From positions 3,842,501-3,906,500 of the forward strand of contig CP014609.1 of the NCBI GenBank assembly GCA_001586195.1: a stretch of 64,000 nucleotides of DNA, given 5' to 3'. This DNA comes from Solibacillus silvestris. Its GTDB lineage: Bacteria > Bacillota > Bacilli > Bacillales_A > Planococcaceae. Shown one piece after another: positions 9,576 through 18,304 of this stretch (the stretch's first letter is position 1; every line of letters starts with the position of its first letter). The notes beneath the pieces are model-generated. The model searched no databases. It saw only the letters and a program-made list of their open reading frames with translations, and was not told the DNA's origin. A program made the translations under genes and the position numbers.

Positions 9576-11091
9576 GTTCCGTCCACCCCTTTAAAATTTG
9601 TTCCAATCCATTTTCGGCCTTTAAAATTGCCTCTGTTTTTTCTCTCAGCCAATTTTCAAGATGGACAGTATCATCTTGTGCCTGGCTAAGTGATTTCCGC
9701 ATTGTTGCAGGCGCAGGACCTCCCTTTAATGTACGAATATTAACGAAGTATTCCGGCTGAATGGCCTGGTAAAAAGCAATCTCATTAATTTGAAGCGTCT
9801 TTCCTGTAACTTCCACACATTTCTCATTTGCCAAATTCCATGTCAGGCTTGCAAGCGATTCTTTATTATTTGCCATCAGCTCCCGCACACAAAGGCTGAC
9901 AATTTTATGTGATTGGCGGAATGAAATACCTTCGGAGCGGACAAGGGAATCGGCAAGCTCTGTTACATTGGCAAAGCTGTTTTGTGCACGCTTCAGTAAA
10001 TTTTCCTTATTCACATCCATCGTGAGAATCATTCCTGCAAATAGCTTATAAATTCCGACTAACCGGTCGATTGCTCGCCATAAATAAGGTTGCATATCAT
10101 CTTCTGTATCGACAATATCTCCAAATGGTGTATTGTGAACCATTTGCAATACAGTTGCCGCATCCCCTACAACCGATGAGAGCAGTGAACGTGTATGCTC
10201 AATTGAAACAGGGTTGCGTTTTTGAGGCATGATGGAACTGATTTGCACATATGGACTGGCCAGCTTAAAAGCATTAAATTCCTGTGTTGCCCATAGTAAA
10301 AAGTCCTGAGATGTGCGCCCTAAATTAAGTGCGGCAAGCTGTACGATACTGGCAGCTTCTGCGATATAATCGGCACCGGCTACCGCATCCCAAGCATTTT
10401 CGATTAAATCATCAAAGGCAAGCAACTCCTGCACCCGTTCGCGGCTAATCGGAAACCCTGTAGTTGTTAAAGCAGCCGCGCCCATACTGCTTCGGTTAAT
10501 CGTATTATATGCGGCCTGCATTCGTTTATAGTCCCTAGTAAGCTGGTCAATAACGGCCTTTAAATAATGGGCAAACGTTGTCGGCTGTGCTTGCTGTGTA
10601 TGTGTATAGCCAATCATAATCGTCTCTACATGCTCTTCGGCAAAGACGATTAGCGATTGACGTAAATTCAAAAGTTCCTGCATGAGCGTGAGCATCTTTT
10701 TACGTAGTGTCATGCGGTAAATGGCGATTCCCATATCGTTTCTGCTGCGTCCAATATGTAAATTTCCAGAAACATCGCCACCCAGTTCGATTAGCTTGTT
10801 TTCAATACGAAAAAATAAATCTTCAAACTGCGGGTTATAATCACGCGTTTTATAATATTCCAAATCAAGATTTTGGATAGCTTGACCGATACGACGTGCA
10901 TTTTCTGAGGTAACCAATTCCTGTTCTTCTAGCATCTTTAAATGGGCAATATGAATTTGAAGCATCGCATCCAAAAAATGCTTGCGTGCCTCATCGTAAG
11001 CGGGCTGTAAAACCATTTGACGATAACTATTGGAAGGAAATAAAATTCCTTCTTTTTCATTTATTAAATTGCGGTAATTCTGAAAGAACAT
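9568..11091 (-). CDS. Argininosuccinate-lyase-like enzyme of the fumarase/aspartase superfamily
   Basis: At 507 residues it is longer than ordinary ArgH (about 460) and lacks the WGGRF amino terminus. It keeps the superfamily landmarks: HIGRSRNDM (ArgH has HxGRSRNDQ), GYTHTQQAQP with the catalytic histidine region, and the mobile loop SSIMPQKRNP with the catalytic serine. No argG or other arg gene is nearby; it is coupled to an amino-sugar-kinase-like gene. A C-N lyase acting on another N-substituted aspartate, as in EDDS-lyase-type relatives, is possible (inference). Start: GGAGG lies 10 bases before ATG 11091; a longer frame to 11169 lacks a ribosome site. Confidence 0.75.
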   Translation of the reverse strand: MFFQNYRNLINEKEGILFPSNSYRQMVLQPAYDEARKHFLDAMLQIHIAHLKMLEEQELVTSENARRIGQAIQNLDLEYYKTRDYNPQFEDLFFRIENKLIELGGDVSGNLHIGRSRNDMGIAIYRMTLRKKMLTLMQELLNLRQSLIVFAEEHVETIMIGYTHTQQAQPTTFAHYLKAVIDQLTRDYKRMQAAYNTINRSSMGAAALTTTGFPISRERVQELLAFDDLIENAWDAVAGADYIAEAASIVQLAALNLGRTSQDFLLWATQEFNAFKLASPYVQISSIMPQKRNPVSIEHTRSLLSSVVGDAATVLQMVHNTPFGDIVDTEDDMQPYLWRAIDRLVGIYKLFAGMILTMDVNKENLLKRAQNSFANVTELADSLVRSEGISFRQSHKIVSLCVRELMANNKESLASLTWNLANEKCVEVTGKTLQINEIAFYQAIQPEYFVNIRTLKGGPAPATMRKSLSQAQDDTVHLENWLREKTEAILKAENGLEQILKGWTEHE

Positions 11092-11140
11092 GTTGAATGG
11101 GCCTCCAATCAAATGATAGAAACTACTACCTAATATTCTC

Positions 11141-11169
11141 ATTCTACAATTATTAGAAAATTTTATCAA
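11141..11169 (-). promoter_or_regulatory. Promoter of the lyase/kinase operon
   Basis: On the minus strand, TTGATA (11169-11164), a 17-base spacer and TAGAAT (11146-11141) give a good sigma-A promoter about 50 bases before the start codon. Confidence 0.65.
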
Positions 11170-11202
11170 TTCAAATAAATAAAGTGAATTAACCGGAATA
11201 AA

Positions 11203-11236
11203 AGAAAAAAAGCCGCCCTAAATTCAGGGCAGCTGT
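11203..11236 (-). terminator. Terminator overlapping the EamA stop codon
   Basis: On the minus strand GCTGCCCT pairs with AGGGCGGC, then TTTTTTT. The stem includes the last codons of the EamA gene. Confidence 0.85.
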
Positions 11237-12138
11237 TGTTTTTGATCGATAACACGCACTTTTTTTGAAGCGAAATAAGATGGCAATACCATACCAAATA
11301 GTACAAATACGATACCGAAAATTTGTAGAAGTGTTAAACTTTCATTTAATACAATGACGGATACTGTAATTGCTACTGGCAGCTCCATTGCACTTAAAAT
11401 TGGGACAAGTGCACCACCGACTTTTGGCGCGGCAATCGAAAATAGTAAAATCGGCAAGATAATACCGAAGAGTCCGAGTGCCAGACCGAACTTCCAAAGA
11501 CCGCCAGTTAATTGGCCGTTCCATACAATTTCAGGTGATAAGAAGATGAATACGATAATCAGTGACACAACAGATAAAATAAATGTACGTCCAATCGTCG
11601 TCACCCCTTCAACAGGCTGAGCGTTAAATTGCATAAATGCTGCAAAAGTAAAGGCAGCGAGTAAACCTAGTGCCCATCCTTGCCAAGCAATCTGCGATAA
11701 ATCTACATCAATCACACCAGCTGCTAAAATCGTACCTACAAATAAAAATACTAATGAAATTAATTCAATACGAGTTGGCAGACGTCTTTTCAGGAAGCAG
11801 TCCATAAACAACCCAATCCATGTGAATTGGAATAGCATAACAACTGCCAATGAAGCAGGTAAATAATTAAGGGAGTGTCCGTAAACAATACCGGTAATCG
11901 CTGTACATGTTCCGGCTAAAAGCAAAGTGATAGCGCCTTTTTTTGAAAGCTTAGGTAATGTGCGTTGTGTTACTACAAAAAGTACGAGTGCGAGTAAAAA
12001 TCCAACGAAATACTGGCTAGTAACAGCTTCTGACGAAGTATAGCCGTGCTGCATTGCCACTTTTACGATTGTTGATAATACTCCATAACTACTAGCCGCT
12101 ATTACGATTAATAGCGGGTAAATCCAGTTTTGTTTCAT
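11224..12138 (-). CDS. EamA-family (DMT) transporter
   Basis: The 304-residue integral membrane protein has about ten hydrophobic helices in two EamA repeats (about 8-140 and 150-290) and basic residues between helices, ending KKVRVIDQKQQLP in the cytoplasm. EamA proteins typically export metabolites or amino acids; the substrate is unknown. It lies 18 bases after a GNAT acetyltransferase gene on the same strand, so they probably form an operon. A terminator overlaps its stop. Confidence 0.88.
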   Translation of the reverse strand: MKQNWIYPLLIVIAASSYGVLSTIVKVAMQHGYTSSEAVTSQYFVGFLLALVLFVVTQRTLPKLSKKGAITLLLAGTCTAITGIVYGHSLNYLPASLAVVMLFQFTWIGLFMDCFLKRRLPTRIELISLVFLFVGTILAAGVIDVDLSQIAWQGWALGLLAAFTFAAFMQFNAQPVEGVTTIGRTFILSVVSLIIVFIFLSPEIVWNGQLTGGLWKFGLALGLFGIILPILLFSIAAPKVGGALVPILSAMELPVAITVSVIVLNESLTLLQIFGIVFVLFGMVLPSYFASKKVRVIDQKQQLP

Positions 12139-12156
12139 TTATTACTTCTTCCTATT

Positions 12157-12717
12157 CTAAAGCGATTTCACCATATGATGAAATGGCTCATTAATTATTG
12201 TCCAGCTTTCGGTTGTACGGTAGCCTATTTTTTCATACAAGCGTCGTGCATCTTGTTTCTCTAGTTCCACATTTAGAGAAATTTTTTCATAGCCAAGTTC
12301 CTTGCCTTTTTGCTCGGCGAATTGTAAAAGAAGCGTACCGATGCCAAGTCCGCGTGCATTTTTTGAGACGCAAATTGTATCGATATAATATTCATCCATA
12401 TGTGCTTCAATATCCAATGTAGTCTGTATTCCTTTTTTGGCTAGCTGTTGTTCAAGCTGGCGATCGAGCTTGTACCCGAGACGCCCATCATAAAGCACGA
12501 CAATCCCAACTATTTCACCTTGCTGTTCCGCTACAAAAGTATTCAAATAGCTGTGTCGATTTGTCGTTTCTGTGACATACTGTTCTAAAGCAGCTAAAAT
12601 CTGCGAAACTTCCTCTTCACCAGTCAAATTGTTTGCAATGTCTCCGATTGCGTCATAAATTAAAGGGGCGACAGCTTTCGCGTCATCTCGTTCTGCTTGT
12701 CGAATGGTAACATTCAT
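12157..12717 (-). CDS. GNAT-family N-acetyltransferase
   Basis: The 186-residue acetyl-CoA-dependent transferase has beta-strand 4 and the pyrophosphate-binding loop in IDTICVSKNARGLGIGTLLLQFAEQK (split here: ARGLGIGT is the R/QxxGxG/A motif, about residues 124-131), then LNVELEKQDARRLYEKIGY typical of the C-terminal half. A TTG two codons upstream is too close to AAGGAG; ATG at 12717 is 10 bases from it and is preferred. Substrate unknown. It is the first gene of a pair with EamA, which suggests modification and export of the same compound, though this is only inference. Confidence 0.85.
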   Translation of the reverse strand: MNVTIRQAERDDAKAVAPLIYDAIGDIANNLTGEEEVSQILAALEQYVTETTNRHSYLNTFVAEQQGEIVGIVVLYDGRLGYKLDRQLEQQLAKKGIQTTLDIEAHMDEYYIDTICVSKNARGLGIGTLLLQFAEQKGKELGYEKISLNVELEKQDARRLYEKIGYRTTESWTIINEPFHHMVKSL

Positions 12718-12867
12718 TAACAATCATCTCCTTACCGAACACAGTATAACAGAAATTAATTTCATGCGCGAAGAAAGCATTAGTTTCAGAATAGTATAAA
12801 GTTTTATAAATATATCTTTTCTATGGTAAATTAGTAAGAACATACAACGTCGGAGGTTAGACAATTA

Positions 12868-13815
12868 ATGAGTCAAATAGACAAAGAATTCATCTTAGTT
12901 TATGGAGATGCATTCGTTGATTATATTGCAAATGATCAGACCAATACTTCATTTACGAAGTATTTAGGTGGCGCAACAATCAATGTTGCAGCAGGGATTA
13001 GTCGTATTGGGGCACCGTCAGCACTTATTACAATTACAGGCGATGATGAAACTTCGGAATTTTGCCGTCAGGAGATCGCAAAAGAAGGTGTGAATCTTGA
13101 TTTCGCTGTATTTGATGCGAAGAAGCGTGTAAGTGGTGTATATGTGCATTTAACTGAAAAATGTGAGCGAGTATTTAAAGATTATGTCGATGAGACGCCG
13201 AATTTACAAGTAACACCTGAGCAGTTACAGGAAGAAGCATTCAAACGTGCTTCCGTTTTAAATGTTTGTTCAGGAACGATGTTTGAAGAAACCGCATTAA
13301 AAACAACACGTGCTGCAGTGGATATGGCCAAAGATAAAGGAGCGATTATCGCAATCGATGCGAATATCCGCCCGCTTCGATGGGAATCCGAGGAAATTTG
13401 CCGTGAGACGATTACTTCATTTTTTGAAGATGCCGATATTTTAAAGCTTACCGATGAGGAATTATATTTCCTGACAGAAACAACAACAATTGAAGAAGGC
13501 CTCCAAAAGTTGGATGAGCTGTTAGTACCGATCGTGTTAATTACAGTTGGAGCTGATGGAGCATATGCTGTATTAAACGGTGAAGTAACACATGTTCCGG
13601 TTGAACAGGTAGTCCCTGTAGATACAACAGGTGCCGGTGATGCATTTATGGCAGGCGTACTCCGTTATGTTCATTTCAATGGTTTACCTACAGTAACAGA
13701 AGATTTAATCAGCTGTGTCGCATTCGGCAACAAGCTGGGAGCAATGGCTGCTACTAAAGCAGGTGCGTTAACGGCGCTGCCAAGCTTCGAGGAAATTAAG
13801 CATTTAATTAAATAA
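12868..13815 (+). CDS. PfkB-family carbohydrate kinase, fructokinase-like
   Basis: The 315-residue ribokinase-fold enzyme has the glycine-rich substrate site GGATINVAAGISRIGAPS (about 34-51) and PfkB signature 2 DTTGAGDAFMAGVL (about 252-265), where Asp258 is the catalytic base. It phosphorylates a sugar such as fructose with ATP in the cytoplasm. Start from CGGAGG. No sugar transporter or glycosidase adjoins it, so the substrate is not defined; fructokinase is the closest general match. Confidence 0.88.
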   Translation: MSQIDKEFILVYGDAFVDYIANDQTNTSFTKYLGGATINVAAGISRIGAPSALITITGDDETSEFCRQEIAKEGVNLDFAVFDAKKRVSGVYVHLTEKCERVFKDYVDETPNLQVTPEQLQEEAFKRASVLNVCSGTMFEETALKTTRAAVDMAKDKGAIIAIDANIRPLRWESEEICRETITSFFEDADILKLTDEELYFLTETTTIEEGLQKLDELLVPIVLITVGADGAYAVLNGEVTHVPVEQVVPVDTTGAGDAFMAGVLRYVHFNGLPTVTEDLISCVAFGNKLGAMAATKAGALTALPSFEEIKHLIK

Positions 13816-13832
13816 ACTTTATATAGAGCAAG

Positions 13833-13873
13833 CTGTCTCCGAAGTGTTTTTACATTTTGGAGGCAGTTTTTTG
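13833..13873 (+). terminator. Terminator after the PfkB kinase
   Basis: CTGTCTCC pairs with GGAGGCAG (one wobble), followed by TTTTTT. Confidence 0.8.
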
Positions 13874-13897
13874 TTGAGCGCAAGTTTAGGTTGTGGT

Positions 13898-14215
13898 TAT
13901 TAGAAGAGTGAAGCCGTTTATTAGAAGAAGTTAGATGGTTATTAGAACAACGGGTGGTGTTATTAGAAAATGAGGGGGAATTCCGAGTGACAAGGTCTTC
14001 GTTTAAACATGAATAGAGGAGAAGGAAGGGCGTTTTAATTTTTATTAGAACAATGGTACGAGATATTAGAAGAAGTAGGAACGATATTAGAAAATACCTT
14101 AGCGATATTTGAACAATTCATCCGGATATTCGAACAATGAAAGGTTATATTAGAAAATCGCGATTTTATTAGAAACAAATAAAAATATATTAGAACTTCC
14201 CCCATTTTATTAGAA
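13898..14215 (+). repeat. Phased array 1: 13 copies of TATTAGAA at about 21-bp period
   Basis: Cores TATTAGAA (two variants TATTTGAA, TATTCGAA) begin at 13898, 13919, 13940, 13961, then 14043, 14064, 14085, 14106, 14127, 14148, 14167, 14188 and 14208. Steps are 21, 21, 21, 82, 21, 21, 21, 21, 21, 19, 21 and 20. The bases between cores are unrelated from unit to unit, except that A/T precedes the core and AA often follows. The 82-base interruption has no clear copy. The array lies after the kinase terminator and before the XRE regulator and is not open for translation in any continuous frame on the plus strand. It fills this 530-base gap; function unknown. Confidence 0.92.
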
Positions 14216-14345
14216 TATCCTGCCTCCACAATCCTAGCCACCACCGCCAAACGAAACCATCAGTTGACAAAATCTATATTTCGAAAGAATTAGTCGCTAT
14301 TAATCAGCCAAAGTTCTTTTATAATAAGAATAAGAGGTGAGGGGG

Positions 14346-15452
14346 ATGACCAACTTTCAATTTGCGGCCATTTTTACAGAGCGCCGTAAACAATTACAAG
14401 TGACACAAGAGGAAATTGCGCGGCATGTCGGGGTATCAAGGGCAGCTGTTTCGAAATGGGAGAAGGGGCAAAGCTATCCGGATATCGCACTATTGCCGAA
14501 GCTTGCAACATTTTTCAATATTTCAATTGATGCACTGCTCGGTTATGAGCCTCAATTGACGAATGAACGGATTTTGAAAATGTATGCGGAATTAGCAAAG
14601 CGCTTTTCAAAGGAACCATTTGCTGAAGTGGACGCAACAATTGATCAACTCATTGAAGAATATTATAGTTGTTTCCCGTTTTTACTGAAGATGGCGCAGC
14701 TTTACGTCAATTACTTTAATCTTGCACAGAATAAAGAAGCCGCTGCGGACAAAATACAGGAACTCTGTAAACGTGTAAAGGAGTTCAGCGGAAATTACCG
14801 GCTGAAAAACGAGGCGAATTTACTCGAGGCGTATACGTATATTTTAAGAGGAGAACCTCAGCATGTACTCGAATTATTAGGAGAAGATGCTGTAGTTCAG
14901 CTTGGGACTGAACAGCTTATCGCTACGGCACAAACGATGCTGGGCAATATAGAAAAGGCGAAGGAAATTCACCAGGTCAACATGTACCAGCATTTGCTGT
15001 ATATGATTACAAATGCGAATGAAGCACTTGGATTGGAAATAGGAAATGTATCTTATTTTGAACAGTCGGTCAGCCGGATTGAAACGATAATAGACACTTT
15101 TCATTTAAATAAACTGAATATACACAACACACTGCTGTTTTATATAAAGGCAGCGAGCGGATATGCAACACAAAATAATATAGAAGAAGCAATTCGCTGT
15201 ATTGAGCGCTATGTAAAAATTTGTACGCAAATCAAATTTCCATTTCAAATTACAGGGGATGATTATTTCTACTTGCTGGATGGCTGGATCGCAAAGGAAG
15301 TTATACTGAGCACGCAAACACCACGTGATGAAGAAACAATCAAAAAATCAATTTATGAAAGCATTGCCCAAAACCCGATGTTGGCAAGTGTGCAAAACGA
15401 TACGCGCTATAAAAGTTTACTTGTCAATTTAAAACATCATTTAAAAATTTAA
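14346..15452 (+). CDS. XRE-type transcriptional regulator with helical (TPR-like) C-terminal region
   Basis: Residues about 7-60 form a Cro/C1-type helix-turn-helix (RRKQLQVTQEEIARHVGVSR split: TQEEIARHVGVSRAAVSKWE is the recognition part). The remaining ~300 residues are alpha-helical and resemble TPR-containing regulators that control neighbouring ABC exporters. The total is 368 residues from ATG 14346, which has AGAGGTG 8 bases upstream; a GTG at 14337 would overlap that site. TATAAT at 14320-14325 may be the -10 box. A PLDc_N protein and ABC exporter follow within 12 bases, so it probably controls that operon. Confidence 0.85.
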   Translation: MTNFQFAAIFTERRKQLQVTQEEIARHVGVSRAAVSKWEKGQSYPDIALLPKLATFFNISIDALLGYEPQLTNERILKMYAELAKRFSKEPFAEVDATIDQLIEEYYSCFPFLLKMAQLYVNYFNLAQNKEAAADKIQELCKRVKEFSGNYRLKNEANLLEAYTYILRGEPQHVLELLGEDAVVQLGTEQLIATAQTMLGNIEKAKEIHQVNMYQHLLYMITNANEALGLEIGNVSYFEQSVSRIETIIDTFHLNKLNIHNTLLFYIKAASGYATQNNIEEAIRCIERYVKICTQIKFPFQITGDDYFYLLDGWIAKEVILSTQTPRDEETIKKSIYESIAQNPMLASVQNDTRYKSLLVNLKHHLKI

Positions 15453-15464
15453 GGGGGATTTATA

Positions 15465-15665
15465 ATGGATCAATTATCGAATATTCCTTGGGGACTTATT
15501 GCGCCGTTATTAGTATTGCAATTGGTGCTTGGGGCGGTTGCCATAGTGGATATTGTACGCAGTTATGAGACGCGCGGCCCGAAATGGGTATGGGTGCTCG
15601 TATCACTCTTTGTTAATACACTCGGACCGATCGCCTACTTTCTATTCGGACGGAAAAGCCAATGA
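15465..15665 (+). CDS. PLDc_N-domain small membrane protein
   Basis: This 66-residue protein has two hydrophobic helices (about 8-28 and 41-60) flanking RSYETRGPKWVWV, and ends GPIAYFLFGRK, the typical phospholipase-D-nuclease N-terminal (PLDc_N) pattern of small proteins beside ABC exporters. It has no catalytic HKD motif. RBS AAGGGGG is 7 bases upstream. Its stop overlaps the next ATG (ATGA), so it is coupled to the ATPase gene and may be an accessory subunit. Confidence 0.85.
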   Translation: MDQLSNIPWGLIAPLLVLQLVLGAVAIVDIVRSYETRGPKWVWVLVSLFVNTLGPIAYFLFGRKSQ

Positions 15666-16564
15666 TCTGTATTGAAGTGAAGGGACTCACAAAGCGGTTT
15701 GGCGCAAAAAAAGTAGTAGAGGATTTATCATTCACATTACCGATGCATACATCTACAGCGCTGATCGGTCCGAATGGCGCGGGGAAAACGACGGCCCTTT
15801 CGATGCTTGCCAATATACTTGAGCCGACAAGCGGCAAAATCATGATGCCGGATGTAAAAGATATACGCAGTGCAATCGGCTTTTTACCCCAATATCCCCA
15901 GTACTATTCCTGGCTGACTGCACTTGAATATATGGAGATGGTGGCAAATTTAAGCGGTCTTGAAAAACGCTCATTAAGAAGTGAATGTAAAAAGATGCTG
16001 GAATTTGTGGGCTTGCATGATGCGATGAACAAAAAGACCGAGACATTTTCAGGAGGAATGAAGCAGCGCTTAGGTATTGCCCAGGCAATAGTTCATAAAC
16101 CAAAACTTCTATTGCTGGATGAACCAGTATCCGCACTTGATCCGGTTGGACGTCGGGAAGTGATGAACTTGTTAAAGGAAGTGCAGCAGCAAACGACGAT
16201 TTTGTACTCAACGCATATTTTAAATGATGCAGAGGAAATGACCGATCAGCTGCTGTTTTTACGAGACGGTAAACTTGTCGAGCAAGGTTCATTAACAGAG
16301 GTGAAGCAAAAGTTTGAGGAACCGCGTTATAAAATTACATTCAAGCATGCGGAAGAGGCGATTCAATTTGCGAGTCAGTCTACATTAGGAGCTGTAGCTA
16401 ATGGTATAGCAGCATATGTGGAATTGATAGATGAACGTCCATCGATGCAACAGCTGCTTCAGCAATTGGCGGCCTCACCATTTGAAGTTGTAAAAGTAGA
16501 GCGGGAAACGGCAAGCCTGGAGGAAATCTTTATGAAGGTGGCGGGAAAGCATGCAGCAATTTAA
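15662..16564 (+). CDS. ABC transporter ATP-binding protein
   Basis: The 300-residue ATPase has Walker A GPNGAGKTT (about 38-46), signature FSGGMKQRL (about 134-142), Walker B LLLLDEP (about 154-160) and an H-loop in YSTHIL. The C-terminal ~80 residues are the extension typical of ABC-2 exporter ATPases (bacitracin/lantibiotic-immunity or copper NosF-like). It powers the permease that overlaps its 3' end by 14 bases. Substrate unknown. Confidence 0.93.
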   Translation: MICIEVKGLTKRFGAKKVVEDLSFTLPMHTSTALIGPNGAGKTTALSMLANILEPTSGKIMMPDVKDIRSAIGFLPQYPQYYSWLTALEYMEMVANLSGLEKRSLRSECKKMLEFVGLHDAMNKKTETFSGGMKQRLGIAQAIVHKPKLLLLDEPVSALDPVGRREVMNLLKEVQQQTTILYSTHILNDAEEMTDQLLFLRDGKLVEQGSLTEVKQKFEEPRYKITFKHAEEAIQFASQSTLGAVANGIAAYVELIDERPSMQQLLQQLAASPFEVVKVERETASLEEIFMKVAGKHAAI

Positions 16565-17333
16565 GGCATTACTTTTAAAAGAATGGCGTGAAAGTGTTCG
16601 TAGCTTTAAAATTATATGGATTCCGCTCGTTTTTGTATTGCTTGGAATTAGTGATCCGCTCATGAATTACTTTATGGAAGATATTTTGCAGGCGGTTGGC
16701 AATATGCCCGATGGATTTATGATGACAATGCCTGAACTTCAGCCTGCTGATTTGCTTATGGCATCAACCGGGCAATTCCAATCTATTGGACTGCTTGTAT
16801 TAATTACTGCCTTTATCGGTTCCGTGAGCCGTGAACGTCAGAATGGTACTGCGACACTTCTTTATGTACGCCCAATGTCTTTTACTGCGTTGTTTTTCAG
16901 TAAATGGATTGTTGCAAGCATGATTGCTATTCTCAGCGCATTGGCGGGATATGCGGGGAGTATGTATTATACAGTACTGCTTTACGGGACTGTTGATTTA
17001 TCAAAATTTTTAGCAATGCTCGGTACGTATTGTGTTTGGCTGATGCTAGTTATGGCGCTTACTGTTGCGATGAGTGCAGCCTTCCAAACATCGGTCGCTG
17101 CTGCAATTACAATTATTCTCATCCCAGTCGGTCTGCTTATTGATACATTAATCGGTAGCTTTTGGAGTGTGACACCTTGGAAGCTTGCACAATACGGAAC
17201 AGGCCTTCTGACAGATAGCGTATTAATGGAAAATTATTGGTATACTTTATTAGTTGTCCTCATTTTAATTTTTGTCATCGTACTGCTTGGCATTAAAATG
17301 AGCAAGAACAATATTCGTTATTTAAAAGTATAA
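16551..17333 (+). CDS. ABC-2 type transporter permease
   Basis: This 260-residue membrane protein has about six hydrophobic helices, an N-terminal cytoplasmic segment and an extracellular loop after helix 1, typical of ABC-2 (NosY-like) permeases. RERQNGTATLLYVRP is the usual coupling-helix region after the second helix. It overlaps the ATPase gene by 14 bases and closes the operon before a terminator. Substrate unknown. Confidence 0.9.
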   Translation: MQQFKALLLKEWRESVRSFKIIWIPLVFVLLGISDPLMNYFMEDILQAVGNMPDGFMMTMPELQPADLLMASTGQFQSIGLLVLITAFIGSVSRERQNGTATLLYVRPMSFTALFFSKWIVASMIAILSALAGYAGSMYYTVLLYGTVDLSKFLAMLGTYCVWLMLVMALTVAMSAAFQTSVAAAITIILIPVGLLIDTLIGSFWSVTPWKLAQYGTGLLTDSVLMENYWYTLLVVLILIFVIVLLGIKMSKNNIRYLKV

Positions 17334-17339
17334 ATGGTA

Positions 17340-17378
17340 AGCAGAAATCGTTGTTTTACAATTGATTTCTGCTTTTTT
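17340..17378 (+). terminator. Terminator of the XRE-ABC operon
   Basis: AGCAGAAATC pairs perfectly with GATTTCTGCT, followed by TTTTTT. Confidence 0.9.
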
Positions 17379-17435
17379 GTATTAACTTTCAAGAAAATTG
17401 GTAATATAATGAAGGTTAAATGTCTTTTCAAATGG

Positions 17436-18137
17436 TTATGAAGGTGGACTAGCATTTTTAATACTAATATAAAGTGATCCATTTTCTAAAATTTGCGCAT
17501 AATAAACTTTATCGATCTCGTGGATATTTTTCTTTGCTAATTTTTTTCTGAGCCAGTCTTCAGTAAGCTGAAGCTCCGTTAAGTTTTTTTGAATAATTTT
17601 CCCGTCCGAAATCAATTCCAGAGGAAAGTATTGCGGGGCAGGGGCAGACACTGATACGTCTTCTTTTGTTGCAGTCCGGGCAAGCGGCTTTTTCAGGACA
17701 CTTAATTCTCCATTTGTTTCAAAAACGGCATATAGTACTTCATCAAATGAGAAAATGCTCTGTTCACGCAACAGCATAGCGAGCTCGTCCGGATGAAGCC
17801 GTGCTTTTCTCAATTCATTATTTAATATGACACCGTTATTGATGACAATCGACGGTTTATCGTCAAAAAGGATACGTGCTTTTGAAGATCTGAATGAAAT
17901 ATAACTAACGATAATTGTTAATGCAGCCCACACGATTAAAGAAACCATGCCGTCTAAAAAAGGGGTTTCCACTTGAGTCGAGACTTCGGCAGCAATCGAA
18001 CCAAAAGTGATCCCCGTGACATAATGGAAGAAAGTGAGCTGACTCACTTGCTTTTTACCGATGATGCGGGCGAGTATTAATATCGCGAAAAAGGAAAAGC
18101 TTGCACGTAAAATCATTTCGCCAAGGTTCAGTTCTAT
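17436..18137 (-). CDS. DUF421 (YetF-family) membrane protein, probable non-AUG start
   Basis: YetF-family proteins have N-terminal membrane helices and a C-terminal DUF421 domain; here three helices lie in the first ~80 residues and the domain (PSIVINNGVI, LLREQSIFSFDEVLYAVFE as landmarks, LPLELISDG-like) follows. The first ATG (18116) has no nearby ribosome site and would remove residues usually present before the first helix. AAGGAGGG at 18151-18144 points to ATA at 18137, giving 233 residues; CTG at 18131 is an alternative. Function is unknown, with roles proposed in envelope or stress physiology. The family is certain; the start is inferred. Confidence 0.8.
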   Translation of the reverse strand: MELNLGEMILRASFSFFAILILARIIGKKQVSQLTFFHYVTGITFGSIAAEVSTQVETPFLDGMVSLIVWAALTIIVSYISFRSSKARILFDDKPSIVINNGVILNNELRKARLHPDELAMLLREQSIFSFDEVLYAVFETNGELSVLKKPLARTATKEDVSVSAPAPQYFPLELISDGKIIQKNLTELQLTEDWLRKKLAKKNIHEIDKVYYAQILENGSLYISIKNASPPS

Positions 18138-18304
18138 GATAATCCCTCCTTATAAAGGGTAGTATGAATAAAATGCGATAATCTATGCACCCTTAATGCA
18201 TTCAATACGAGAGGCAAAATTGAGGGGTATTTTTATAAAATTAGCGAGTTGCTGAAATAAAAATTATGAGTAATGTATTGATCTAGCAGAAAGAATGTGA
18301 AAAA

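Noticed and set aside
13898-14215. CRISPR array
   Set aside because: The repeated unit is only 8-10 bp with 11-13 bp between, cores vary slightly, and no cas gene or leader is present.
14035-14250. Minus-strand frame with SNI every seven residues
   Set aside because: The heptad pattern is a by-product of the 21-bp repeat period; no ribosome site, and the other half of the array is not open.
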